Assembly: GCA_014905825.1 (NCBI GenBank)
Contig: JACGCN010000003.1
Coordinates: forward strand, 868,001 to 932,000
Reading direction: 5' to 3'
DNA from: Lyophyllum atratum
Lineage: Eukaryota; Basidiomycota; Agaricomycetes; Agaricales; Lyophyllaceae
DNA: 64,000 nt
Under the pieces are notes generated by a model. The model saw only the letters and a program-made list of their open reading frames with translations, had not been told where the DNA came from and ran no database searches. Position 1 is the stretch's first letter. Each line of letters starts with the position of its first letter. Shown piece by piece: positions 10,228 to 21,087 of the stretch. A program made the translations under genes and the position numbers.

Positions 10228-13033
10228 CTATTCTGAAGCATGGGTCAGGGGATCGATGCAGATGATCCCGTCCCGCTCGCTCCAGGGGTATCCCCACCGG
10301 TGCAGCCACTCTCGGACGCCGGTGGCGAGGCGGGCGCGGGAGGCACCGCGGGCGGTGTCCTGGGTGCCGGTGTGCTTTTCTTCTCCGACAACGGCGTAGG
10401 CTGTGAGCGGAGGTGGGTTAAATGAGGTGTTGAATTGTAGATGGGGATGACATACCCAGTCCATAGAAATGTTCGTTCTCGAGCTAAGGACATACGTCAG
10501 AAACGGACGTGGATCAAGGGATATGGGGGACTTACAGCAAGCAAAAACGGCTCCAACACCTCCGTCGCCTCATTCGAATGCAACCCATGCAAATCCAACA
10601 GCGCCTCCATCCTCTCCTCACTCGACAACTTCCCATCCCCCGTATCCCGACTCGCAATCCCCAAACACACACCAAACCCACCCCCGCACGAGTTCCCCCT
10701 GCTCCCCCGATCGCCAGGGTCGTCCGACCACGACGCGTCCCGGCTCCTCACAGCCTGCTCCGCCACCTTCGCGCGCTCCCGTACAAGCTTCGCCGCCGCC
10801 GCCGCCATTTCCACCGCCATCTTCGCGTTGAGATCGTGGCCTTCCCTGCTGAACCGCTTCGCCGCCGCCCCGTCTCCGCGGCGCCAGGCGTCCGCTGCAC
10901 GGGATAGGCACGCGTTCCGGGCGCCGCCGAGCTGGAGCGCGCGGGAGCGGTAGGCCATGTACATGCCGCTCACGGCTTCGCCTGTAGGGAGCGTTGGGAG
11001 GAGGAGCGGGGGGCGGAGCTTGAGGCGGGGTGAGGGGCGGGGCGCCACGATGGCTGAGCGGTGGTGCAGGATGTCTGCGGAGGGCCCGCCCATGCGTGCT
11101 GCGATGGCGGGGTCGTTCGAGGTGGGGGCAGCGGGCGGGGTGGGTGGGGCGGGTTTCTTGACGGCGGCGGAGAAGCGGGTGCGGCCGGGGTCGTTATAGT
11201 TTCGTTCGTACCCCCCGCGCCGCCCGCGAGCGCCAGCAGCACCGTTGTCGTACCCGAGGACGGGGAAGTCGTCTTGGGGCGGGCTGGGGTGGGTGGCGAG
11301 GGGCCCGGTGCCGGGCTGGATGTTCGCACGCGACATGGCGATGTTCAGGCTGGAGATGTCGGCGTCTTTGGGGAGGTGGTGGAGGAATTCGCAGCTTTCT
11401 TGCTTGGCGCAGGTGCCGCGTAGCCAGAAGCGGCAGAGCGCGCGTTCGAGGTCGTGACTGGGAGTTGGTCAGTACTGGTAGATACGGGGGGATGGAGGAC
11501 ATACCTGAATCTACAGTCGGCGCGGAGACATTCTCCTGCCATGAAATATCGACAAACCCTGTTTCCGCCAGGGACGGGCCGAGCGCGACCAGCACCGTTG
11601 TTGCCGTATCTGGGTGCGTTGCCGTTGCCGTTGGTGAAGGCGCCTCTGCCAGGAGGTCCGCCGCGGCCGTTGCCCATGGCGTCTCGCGAGATGAGGGTGA
11701 CTCTGCCACCCATGGGCTGCATCCTGATCTGCGGTGCAGGCTGCGCAGCGGGGGCACGGTCGACAAGCCAGGCCATGGCGCGCTCAAAGTCGTAGCCGTT
11801 GGCTGCTAGGGCGTCTTCTAGCTCGGACGGGGCGAGGGTAGATCCAAAGACGGAGGAGAGGACGTCGAAGGGCGTCATGCCGTCTGTGAGCATGGCCTGG
11901 GCGTCGGCGGACATGTCCCCGGCGTCTTGGAACTCGTTCGGGGGTGAGTCCGTGAAGTTGTAGGGGGGCATGTGGTAGGGCCAGGAGATGTTGTCGTAGT
12001 CAGAGACAGTTACGGAGTGGAAGGAGGGCGGGGCGCGGTTGGGGGCGAAGGGGTCGAAGGGGTCGTCTTCGTCGTCATCGGGTCGGAGGCTGGTACGCAG
12101 GGACGAGCTGGGTGTTAGTGAACGAGGTTGTTGAGATGGGGATCCAGGGATTAGTGGGGCCGCGATGGCTAGGTTTGAGGTTGCTCTGGGAGAATTGTGG
12201 GCCCAGAGATCGGGTGAAGGAGTGTCAGTACGGAGATATGATCCGGGGGTGGAGGAGGCAGCGGAGAGGGGGCGTGGGATGGGCTTGAACTCGGATGCCT
12301 TGGCATTGAGCATGCGCGGGGAAGAAATGGGGGAGGCAGGGAGACTGGCGGTGAATTGGGCATGAGCGTGTGTTGCCTGTACGTGAGCGAGAACGGGGGA
12401 CGACTGCGGGGAATAATCGCTTCTGGCAGACATGTACGAGGTGGGCTGTGCGATTCCGGCCAGTGGAGAGGTTACGGGGGTGTGAGGGCGTCGAAAACCG
12501 ATAGCAAGGGGCGAGGTGGGAGCAGAGTTGGGGGTGTCTGGACGAGCAGGATAGAGACGGGTCGAGTTTGCAGACGCACGGGACGATGGACGGGAGATGG
12601 GACGACGAGTAGAGGTCAGGTAGAAGAAGGGAACACCGGCCACGTCGTCCCGATGTTTATGCATCAGCTCCAAGACATTTTGTTCCAGCTGCACACCTCA
12701 GTCAGTACAACATCCTCATCATACACAAAAGAGCGATCACACCGTCTCGTCGTCCATCCCGTAGGTGCCCTTCAGCAGCGCCTTCAGCTCGTCCTCCTGC
12801 TCGTCGGCAAGAAGAGCTGCCACCCGGTTCACGAGCGATGAAGGGACGCGATTGAACTCGTCGCTGTCCGCATCACTGTCGTAGTTGTCGAGGGGCTTGT
12901 GCTGGCGCGCGATGGCAGAGAGCTGGGCACGAGTGTGCGGGAACTTGGGCATCAGCGAGGACGGGTCGGCGGCAGAGTCTGAGAATGCGCCAGAATCATA
13001 CGGAGGAGTGAATGGCAGTGTCAGGGAGGCCAT
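10228..13033 (-). CDS. CUE/UBA-like, CCCH zinc finger, DUF1771 and Smr-domain protein
   Basis: Likely an RNA-associated protein of the Smr nuclease-like superfamily. Order of domains: a short N-terminal exon (MASLTLPFTPPYD); a long Ser/Pro-rich part with an acidic DDDEDDPFDPF patch; a CUE/UBA-like helix pair (SSVFGSTLAPSELEDALAAN... AMAWLVDRA); two CCCH fingers, CRYFMAGECLRADCRFSH (C-x7-C-x4-C-x3-H) and CRFWLRGTCAKQESCEFLH (C-x7-C-x5-C-x3-H), joined across an intron near 11457-11507; a DUF1771 helix region (YRSRALQLGGARNACLSRAA); and an Smr domain with LDLHGLH and the later VVGEEKHTG...GIICID parts. Five or so exons; the stop is TAG at 10230-10228. The ATG at 13033 was chosen because the residues upstream in the same frame look non-coding. 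Animal N4BP2 shares CUE plus Smr parts, but no orthology is claimed. Confidence 0.88.
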
Positions 13034-13135
13034 TGCTGGGAAAGAATGTTCAAACGAAGGGATGAATGAACACCATTGATCATTACAAACATCCATCATC
13101 AGCCTCTCTACACCCGACACTACATACAATGTACT
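13034..13135. promoter_or_regulatory. Divergent promoter, Smr gene / APH-type gene
   Basis: Only 102 bases separate the two divergent start codons, so promoter and 5' UTR elements must be shared or overlap the genes. It contains a 35-base segment (13083-13117) that is repeated exactly at 14657-14691, upstream of the next gene on the + strand. Confidence 0.55.
13083..13117 (+). repeat. 35-base direct duplication, copy 1
   Basis: Identical to 14657-14691. Weaker, rearranged similarity goes on for about 35 bases past it: both copies are followed by TGTCGATAC and CAATGTACTA, but in opposite order. Confidence 0.85.
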
Positions 13136-14017
13136 ATGTCGATACCCATGGACCCATGTAAGTGTGGCCGACAGCACGGTTCTGACACTCCCGAAGTCTT
13201 TCTACGGGCAGATGGCTTCTCCCTGGAACCCAAATACATCCTCGGTCTCATATCCACTGGGTTCAGTATGCCAGGCCCAGGCGTCACCCGCATTCTGGAG
13301 GACCTAGTGTTGAAGTATGACTGCGACTCCCGTGTCGCAGAGGCGGAAAACTCTGAATTCGTGCGGAAGAACACCAACATTCCCGTCCCCAAGGTCCTCC
13401 TAGTCTTCTGTTTGAAGGGTTTCACAGGGATCGTCTTCGAGTTCATCAAAGGGACTCCCCTGCGCGACTACTGGGGTGAGGTGGGCGATGAAGAACGAAG
13501 CAGCATCATTGCTACAACTGCCTCGTATATATCTCAACTCAGATCCTTGGAAGCACCACCGCGACCTGGACCGGTCAATCCACTGGCTGCATGGCGCGGC
13601 CGCTGGTTCACCAATTATGATCTCGAACCATTGCCATCCCACGCGGCATTGGTCGATTGGCTGAATCACAAGCGCGCCGTTTGCGAACGGTTCAACAAAC
13701 TCGGTGACAGTGGGACGGCTCGACCATTCACCACGGACTACGATTTGGTTTTCACTCACGGTGACATCGCGCCTCGTAACTTCGTCGTCGACGACAACCG
13801 AGTGCTGTGGCTTATCGATTGGGATACTGCAGGCTGGTATCCGGCCTACATGGAGTACACTACCATTGTGACCGCGCAGGATGACATGCATAATCCGATT
13901 TTTGGTTGGGAGGACTGGGTCAAGTCGATAACAGCCGCAATCGACTGCTACGACGAGGAGACGCAGATGCTGTGGTCCATCTGGTGGGCTTTGAACACGG
14001 GGCCTTTCATTCTCTGA
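13136..14017 (+). CDS. APH/choline-kinase-like phosphotransferase family protein
   Basis: Single uninterrupted frame of 293 codons from ATG 13136 to TGA 14015-14017. It has the APH-type catalytic core: FTHGDIAPRNFVVDD matches the HGDxxxxN Brenner-type motif and WLIDWDTAGWYP matches the metal-binding D-x-x-x-A/G-x-x-x-P segment. The N-terminal lobe has ILEDLVLKY followed by VFEFIKGTPL, as in many fungal members of the family. Such proteins are abundant in mushroom genomes and most have unknown substrates; it should not be read as an antibiotic-resistance gene. An upstream in-frame ATG at 13076 exists but lies in the divergent promoter. The lack of introns contrasts with its neighbours. Confidence 0.88.
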   Translation: MSIPMDPCKCGRQHGSDTPEVFLRADGFSLEPKYILGLISTGFSMPGPGVTRILEDLVLKYDCDSRVAEAENSEFVRKNTNIPVPKVLLVFCLKGFTGIVFEFIKGTPLRDYWGEVGDEERSSIIATTASYISQLRSLEAPPRPGPVNPLAAWRGRWFTNYDLEPLPSHAALVDWLNHKRAVCERFNKLGDSGTARPFTTDYDLVFTHGDIAPRNFVVDDNRVLWLIDWDTAGWYPAYMEYTTIVTAQDDMHNPIFGWEDWVKSITAAIDCYDEETQMLWSIWWALNTGPFIL

Positions 14018-14917
14018 TCAAGGTCATCCACGTTGCACACTTTGATGTTCCTTCTCCTTGCCTTCCCCCCTCCGCCGTCTTCATCATCCTCGACCCCTCC
14101 CTCGTCCCAGTTACCCAGCCTCACGTCCATACTCGCAATCCATCGCAGATCCAGTCCCACTTATCACCACTGATGACGACGTACGGACACGTACAGGAAC
14201 CGACGAATACGAATTACAGAACGGAGTTGAGCTCCGCATCTCGCGAGTTATTGTATGGTAGTTGGATGGTTGGCCGGGATTGCCGTTGAGGCAGGAGCGA
14301 CTCCGCGGGCCCACAACTATTTCGTATACTCTCGTCGTATCGCGTTGCTTTCACCATCGAGTCATCATCTAACTTGCAGTAGTGATTTCTTTTCTGATGA
14401 AGTTTCTTCTCTTTTTTTTTTTCCTTCTGGGATCGCGGACTTTGGAGGAGTCAAACGCGACGCCGCACGTATTCTTCTCTTCTCGCTACCCTTCCGCACA
14501 CATCACACACACCCTCCTTCCTTCCTTTTTTCTTGCCAAATCTTGACCGCTCTTTGGACTCATGTGGGTCTTCCTCTCAAACTTGTTTTTCTTTCTACGC
14601 TGTTGATATATCTGATTCATACCCGTACTGAGAATGGTTGGTCCAGCTTTATTTAGTTACAAACATCCATCATCAGCCTCTCTACACCCGAGTACACTAC
14701 CTACACTCTGTCGATACTCTCAATGTACTACAGGCCATGCTCGTCGTGAGCAACGGTGCCGCATCATGATCGATCAGGACACGGGGTAAACAGCATCGCG
14801 CAGGGCTCTCAGATCGCAGCTGAAGGCAGTCCCAGGTCCCAGGGCGGTGCTCAAGCATTTTGCCGATATTAAAGACAATTGCAGCTGCTGCTATCGCCGC
14901 TTTCCCTTTCCTATACC
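14018..14917. other. Intergenic region with pyrimidine-rich leader
   Basis: No gene recognised. About 14380-14600 is T/C-rich, typical of fungal promoters on this strand. It carries the second copy of the 35-base duplication at 14657-14691. Confidence 0.5.
14657..14691 (+). repeat. 35-base direct duplication, copy 2
   Basis: Exact copy of 13083-13117, placed 227 bases upstream of the start at 14918. See copy 1. Confidence 0.85.
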
Positions 14918-16663
14918 ATGTCGCGCGACGATCGCTATGTTCTCGTCAACACCGCGACCGATGACGGAGACGAGTGGCCCGACGTGACTGAACTCCGCGC
15001 TCGCACTCTCTTTCGATCGAAACAATGTGAACATTGCAAAACGTATGAATTATTTCTATCGCACACGTTGTCCCGACTGAACGCTATCCAGGACTGACCT
15101 GAAGTTTGTTGTTCCCTCTGTTCATTCATCACCAAGCTAATGTAGCGTCAGGTGCGAGAGAGAGTCGCCCAGCAGTCCGTGTCGGTGAGTTGCGTTTCGA
15201 CTGCTTATGTTGCGATATTCATCAGCAAATCGACAGCAATTGTGTGGAAGGAGGCAATGCAGACAGTTGTGTTGGGAAACCGCCGACATATCCTCCTCCA
15301 GCTCAACTGCAGCGGCCGCCAGTATCAACGTCCCCGGCGCGCTTACCTTCTGTCGACTCGAATCCATCTTCACCGACATCGACCTCCCCTGTGACATGCA
15401 GAGGCCTCTTCATCCGCCTGGTCCCCACCTCTGCTCTCTCCGTTTTTAGGTCACTCTCCAAGCACCTCTTCACCCGTTCTCTCCTTCCCCATATAATCCA
15501 CCCGTTCCTCCTCTACCTGCCAAGATACTACTCTTCCAAAGCTGATGCTCTGTATGACAATGATGACCCCGATCAAATTCTCGAAGGATATTACGACTGG
15601 ATTCGCCAATTACAGCGGACAGCATCAACTAGGGCCGAAAGTAGTAACCCTGGGCAAAACCCTGTACAGGATCCAGCATTATATACGCCAACGCCGACGA
15701 CACCCCACGCGACCCGCCCAATTCCAGCTTCGTTTCGCTCACGCTTCCCGCCCCCAGGTCACGATCTCCCGACGTCGCCCAGCCCAACCCGAATGTCGTC
15801 GCGATGCAGCGAAAGGCCACCCTACTTTCTCCCACACCTTCCCCGCCTCCTCACTCTTCCACAACGCCCGACCTACCACCCCCCGACTCCCTGGGAGAAC
15901 TACATGCAGGGTGGCTGTTATACCTCGATAGTTGTATGTATCAGTGGCGTATCTTGTTCGCTGTGGCTGGGTTCTTTTTCTGGTGCGTTCCTTCCTGTGT
16001 GCTGCCTGCGTTGCCTGACTGACGTTTTATGTGCGGCGTCTTGTGTAGCACGGCCCCGACGGTGTTCCAGATTCAGGGCGCGAGCGAAGACCCGCTGCCG
16101 CGGACACTTGCGTTTCTTGCTGTATTTCGCGCCATCGTAGGGCTTGTCTACGCGCCTGCCTTCCTTCACTATTTCGGGGAGCGCAGTGAGGCGCGGTCGC
16201 TGGAGTTTGCGGTACTCTGGACTCGGGTGAGTGTGTTTGCCCCTGTCATCTACTTTAATTATGGGCGTGTTCTGACGAGCTTCTATCGCGGTCTGTAGGA
16301 AACAAGGACGCGCGAGGGGGAGAGGAAGTGCGGGCCGTGGATATTGTTGTCCCTGCCCGCGACAGCCACGCTCTGGTGCGTTAGTTTCCTGGGGTGTTCT
16401 TCTACGTGTGCATTACTCAATGTGATGTGGCATATAGGGCGATGGTGCTGTACGCCCTCTCGATGCTCGCGTTCATATGGCGCGTCGGAGCGGTGGGGGA
16501 CCCTGTGGACGGCGGGCGGACGCCGCTTTCGGAGCCCGCGGCGTATGTGCTGAGGGCGGTGCTTACGGGTGCGACGGTGGTTGATGTGATGGGTGGGGTG
16601 TGGGCGTGGAGGCGGATGGCGTGGTTTACGAGGGAGGTGCGCGCGATGAGGCGGCGCCGCTGA
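14918..16663 (+). CDS. Multi-exon membrane protein of unknown function
   Basis: I do not recognise this family. The ATG at 14918 begins MSRDDRYVLVNTATDDGDEW and ends its first exon near CEHCKT. A Pro/Ser-rich middle follows (15237-15900), whose exon joins I could not settle because two frames are open. The C-terminal half is clear. It has about four hydrophobic segments: WRILFAVAGFFFW; LAFLAVFRAIVGLVYAPAFL; WILLSLPATATLW joined to AMVLYALSMLAFIW across an intron; and VLRAVLTGATVVDVMGGVW. It ends REVRAMRRRR before TGA 16661-16663. Introns with good sites include those beginning at GTGCGTTCC (about 15982) and GTGAGTGTG (about 16227). The topology suggests an integral membrane protein with a long cytosolic or lumenal N-terminal tail. 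Confidence 0.62.
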
Positions 16664-17240
16664 TTACTTGCCGCTTTTTTGGGACTGGTCTTTGTCTTTG
16701 TGAAATTATTGCACATATTCCTGTTGTATACCCGACACGTTCGTAGAACGCTTTGCCATGGGGATTCGGACTCATTGGGAATCATCTACTCACTAAAATG
16801 TACTCATACCTCTAATACCCGTCATACCCTCTTGTCACTTTGCACCCTTCATGAATATGTTACCTTCCTTACCTTACTCAAATAATACGATACGAATCGT
16901 GGATTGAACGCAGAATGAGGAGGCTTGTGGCGCATCATCAGAACCTTGAAGTCTCACTGGAAGTGGATGAGAAGCGTTTGGTGTACCATTCCTGCGATAA
17001 TCAACGAGATAACTGTGCGAGTCCTTAGATTGTCCCTTATCTTCTTCCCCTTTTTCGCTTTTCTAGGCCTTCCAATCCATTTTGCAGCGAAGCGCCACAT
17101 TTCCTGATATCTTGACACCTACCTGTGAGACGCGTACGGTCGTTGTCGAGTACATCCACATAAACAATTATAGACTCCCCTTAGAGAGTGAAGGCCAGTA
17201 TGAGCTATTATAATCCTCTAATATGATATTCTATGCCTAA
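16664..17240. other. Convergent 3' regions
   Basis: Between the 3' ends of the membrane protein gene and the PQ-loop gene. No gene recognised. Confidence 0.5.
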
Positions 17241-18462
17241 TTAAGAAGACAAGGCCAAAGCCTCCTCCAGCTCGTCGTCATCAGTCATCAGCGCAGTCGC
17301 GGGTGGTGCATTGCCGTATAGGAATCGTTGAACAACGATCGCTGAAACCAAGAATAAGGGCCTTGATGTAAAATATAGCAAGTAATTCTTACCGCAATCG
17401 ATCGATAGTTGGAAGATGGCACACACTTTGAATTGCAGTGGCGATCCCTGGGCAAAGAAGTATATGGTTCTGCACTGACTGTGAGGGAAATAACGTCACG
17501 AGGGAAATTCGACGTACTTGAAAGCGTCACCGCCTGTCCAGCCGACCAGTGTCGACATTCGGAAGCCATATAGGGACCGTTGTCGGTAGTTGCTGTTTAC
17601 CTGTTGAGTGATATGACCAAGGGTACGTCAAAATAGGATTTACCTGATGAGTTGTGGTATCGGAAGCGTGCTCTCCAGTCCCAGCGCTACAAAGCCAAGG
17701 ATGGAAACGAATACTTCGGAACGGCCGAGGATAAGGAAGAGGATGGCCTGACACAGGCTACAAAAAGACGTGAGTAGAGTTTATGGAAGACACAGTAAAA
17801 CACACGTACATGAAGCCCGCCAAAAACTCGATATACTGGGTGTAAGTTGGCCATTGCCAAAATGAAAGTGGACGCCTAGATCCTCCAAACGCTTCTGGGC
17901 TCAACCCTGGGCGGTAGTGTATGCAGATGTAGAGAAGCGCAAGCTGAAAGTAATTATTAAAGGAAGGTGATCCCAAGCAGTTGCTGGAGGTAACACGCAC
18001 CTGAGCCAATATCATCAAGATTGACTGCACCAGCAGCGCGAATTCGAAACGATTCCTACGTGTATCCTGTCTATGGAGGTCATCTCGAGGTTATGAATAA
18101 GAGGCGTACCCTAGCCAGAAGAAACATCTCGTGATATTGGCTATCAAGCTATGAGGATTGGCAAGATCAGAACGGTGCCCCGCTAGTTAAGCGTGGGATA
18201 GATACAGAATTGCGCAGACGTCATGAGAGAAGCCTGTTGAATCCCTATGCAGAGAGAGGCCAGTAAGTAGTTGATGAGTAATTTAGGGGAGGATGGAACA
18301 TGCTTCTTTCGTATTATTGACACGGCCTGGTCAGCATAGACCTGGGTCAATGACGAAACCATGTTAGTGGTCGAGATCTGCTGTTTGGAGAAGGTTCAAG
18401 CAGACCAGAGGAGGCCCCACGGCCATGCCCGTGGAGGCCAAGGTCGATATCCAGGAAGACAT
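17241..18462 (-). CDS. PQ-loop membrane protein, SLC66A2/PQLC1 (Any1)-like
   Basis: Seven-helix-type PQ-loop protein of endosomes and Golgi; the yeast relative Any1/Cfs1 affects phospholipid flippase function. The protein starts MSSWISTLASTGMAVGPPL and continues VYADQAVSIIRKK after an intron (donor GTCTGC, not a strong site). A PQ motif is clear in LESTLPIPQLI followed by NYRQRSLYGFRMSTLVGW. Later come TVYFFAQGSPLQFKVCAIFQ and AIVVQRFLYG, and an acidic end DDDELEEALALSS before TAA 17243-17241. At least seven small exons. The start ATG at 18462 was chosen because it gives the conserved first helix; the frame further upstream is low-complexity. Confidence 0.82.
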
Positions 18463-18704
18463 GAGCGCAGGAGGAAAGGGAGGTGGAGGCGAAGACGAGT
18501 TGGCGTCACGTGTACATAGCTTTATTACATGCTTCCCGACCACCACGTCCACAACGACGGTCATCAAGAGGTCCCATTCCTACGAGGCCATTAATACCTA
18601 GATTAACACCTATAATTCCTAACGACCATCAACGAACCGCTGGGATACTCCAACCCGTCCACTCTTTATAGTCTAGGCTTCCCAGGACATTCCAGCTGTC
18701 ACAT
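18463..18704. promoter_or_regulatory. Divergent promoter, PQ-loop gene / GDP-mannose transporter
   Basis: 242 bases between divergent start codons of two membrane-traffic genes. No specific site was identified. Confidence 0.5.
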
Positions 18705-20281
18705 ATGAGTGGTCGAGATAGATCGCCAGCAACCGAGGACGATGTAGCGGAGGTGAAGAAGGCGCTTGCCACGGGGGCGTTGAGAGAGCCACAGGGGTCC
18801 GCGGGTGAGCTTTTGTGCTTGTTACGAAGATTCTTGGTTAACTTGTGAAATAGTGCCACCAATATTGTGTTATTGCTGCGCTTCAATTCTTATGACGGTG
18901 GTGAACAAGGTCAACCGCCTTTCATCCGTTTGCTACTGATTAAGTTAATTGACTGACCACCAATTCGTGGCTTACAGTTTGTCGTGTCTGGTGCAGACTT
19001 CTCCATGAACTTTCTCTTGCTGGCGATGCAATCTACAGTCTGCGTTTCCTGTGTACTCCTTGCGAAGAAGACTGGCCTGATAAAATTCCGACCCTTCGAC
19101 TGGAAAGACGCGAAGGCTTGGTTTCCTATCAGTGCATTGCTCGTGAGCGTCATATATACTGGCTCAAAAAGTCTGGTGAGCGGAAAATTGAATTTATCGT
19201 TATCTGCCAGCCGACTAAGCGAAGAAATCATTGGTAGCAATTCTTGAGTATACCGGTGTACACAATATTCAAGAATTTGACCATTATCCTTATTGTATGT
19301 ATCGCTTGGTGCACATATGGGACCTGCTAATTCAACCTGGACGCTAGGCATATGGAGAAGTCATCTGGTTTGATGGTCGGATAACTGGCTTGACTTTTGT
19401 TGCGTTTATATTCATGGTGAGTCTCCTTTGACATGGATATGACTAGCCTCTGACATATGAACAGGTGATTTCCTCCGTCATTGCGGCGTGGGCGGACGTT
19501 TCGAACGCGTTGGAAAGCCCCATCTCCCCGGGAAACAACGTTGCTAGTTTAGAATCGTTTACTGGCGTTGTGCGCGAACTCAACATTGGCTATCTTTGGA
19601 TGCTCATAAACTGCCTGACGAGCGCTGGCTACGTGAGCACTATCCCATATTAAGGGTAATACCCCTCTGCTGACCATTAGCGCCACACAGGTGCTGGCAA
19701 TGCGGAAGCGGATAAAAGCCACAGGATTCTCAGACTGGGATTCCATGTTCTACAACAATTTGCTGTGTATCCCTGTTCTAGCTGTTTGCTCGATTATAGT
19801 AGAAGATTGGGGTAAAGACAGTTTTGCTATGAACTTGTGAGTGCCTTGTCAGATTGTGAGTGTCCATAATATGACGACATCCCGTAATCAGTCCCCAGGA
19901 GACACGGACTTTCCTTTTGACAGTCATTGCTTTCTCTGGAGCAGCAGCAGTAGGAATTTCGTACACCACGGCGTGGTGTATCAGGGTGACGAGCAGCACG
20001 ACGTACAGGTGGGGCTTCTCAATCAGACCGTAGCTGCACCAATTGACCCTGACTCCAGCATGGTGGGAGCCCTGAACAAACTGCCTGTGGCTGCATCTGG
20101 GATGTTATTCTTTGGGGACCCTGTCACGCCAGGCTCAGTGTCTGCTGTTAGCGTCGGATTTGTTGCGGGGCTGATATACTCTGTGGCCAAGAACAATCAG
20201 AAGAAGATGGAGCATCGAAAGGAAGCTGATACACTTATACCCTTGGTGAATCGCGGACAGTATTTGTCCGAGAAGCGATAG
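18705..20281 (+). CDS. VRG4: GDP-mannose transporter (Vrg4/Gmt family)
   Basis: Golgi nucleotide-sugar transporter that brings GDP-mannose into the lumen for mannosylation of proteins and lipids. Read across about eight exons: [13 protein letters not shown] start, then [60 protein letters not shown] and the substrate motif [15 protein letters not shown] close to 20058-20105. The hydrophobic segments match the ten-helix fold. It ends RGQYLSEKR before TAG 20279-20281, a basic C-terminal tail usual for the family. FKNLT and GALNK are the two family signatures for GDP-mannose recognition, both intact. The gene symbol is by family resemblance. Confidence 0.93.
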
Positions 20282-21087
20282 ACTCGAGGCGATTATCCAG
20301 TGCGGTTCATTCCCTGCCAGCTATAGCGACACGCTTATTGTGCATTAATATAGGTGGCATCCTAGCCAGGATTTTAGAGGCTCCGCTGCGGGATAGCCAT
20401 TGTCTTCGGGGTATATTTGACGGCTATGACGCATCGCTCGTTCGTTATCGAACACGTTCCAGGAGTAGGCCCCTCTCGCGCCTACCAATGGTTCTAAAGC
20501 GCTGGGCGTAGGCTCTAACGCCGCAACCCCTGCGTATGGCGGCTCGATGGTAGATTTGACTCAGCATACGCTCAGCGCGTTCAGATACTGTCAATAGAAT
20601 CCTATCGTACTTGCCAACGTGATGTCTCCCTTCAGATTAGCGCAGCGCGTTTTGGCAAGGCGGCGGCGATAAGCGTGGAGACGTCAAGCTCTTACCAACA
20701 GTCCTGCTAGTACAAGCTCGTCGAATATGTGCGACACTTGTCCCCGTGAAAAGACGGATCATGCTTGTGCATCGCGGGATTCCGGGTGTCCTGGAGGGAT
20801 CTAAAGTGTTTTTGTGTGATTCACTATCACATGAGGAGCCGGGACAGGGAATTGCGACGTGGGACGTGACGGGTACGGAATTTGAGCGGCAAGAGTCCAC
20901 GGAGTTGTGTATAATATAGCCAGAGCAGGACCCACCTTGTTCTCTAACCTCAACCACCATCGTCGTTGAGCTTTTATCGTGTTTCCATCGTTATCTACCG
21001 TGATCTGCAAACATTACTACATCCATCTCGGATCCGCATCCCCGAAGACCTGAATATCCGTTCTCCAGAGGCTTACTCCCGACGACT
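20282..21087. other. Pyruvate carboxylase upstream region
   Basis: No gene recognised; should include the 3' UTR of the transporter gene and the promoter and leader of the pyruvate carboxylase gene. The stretch at 20450-20600 has short GC-rich inverted pieces but no clear motif. Confidence 0.5.

Noticed and set aside
13076..13135. Earlier in-frame ATG for the APH-type gene
   Set aside because: It lies in the divergent promoter and in the duplicated segment; the extra residues look non-coding.
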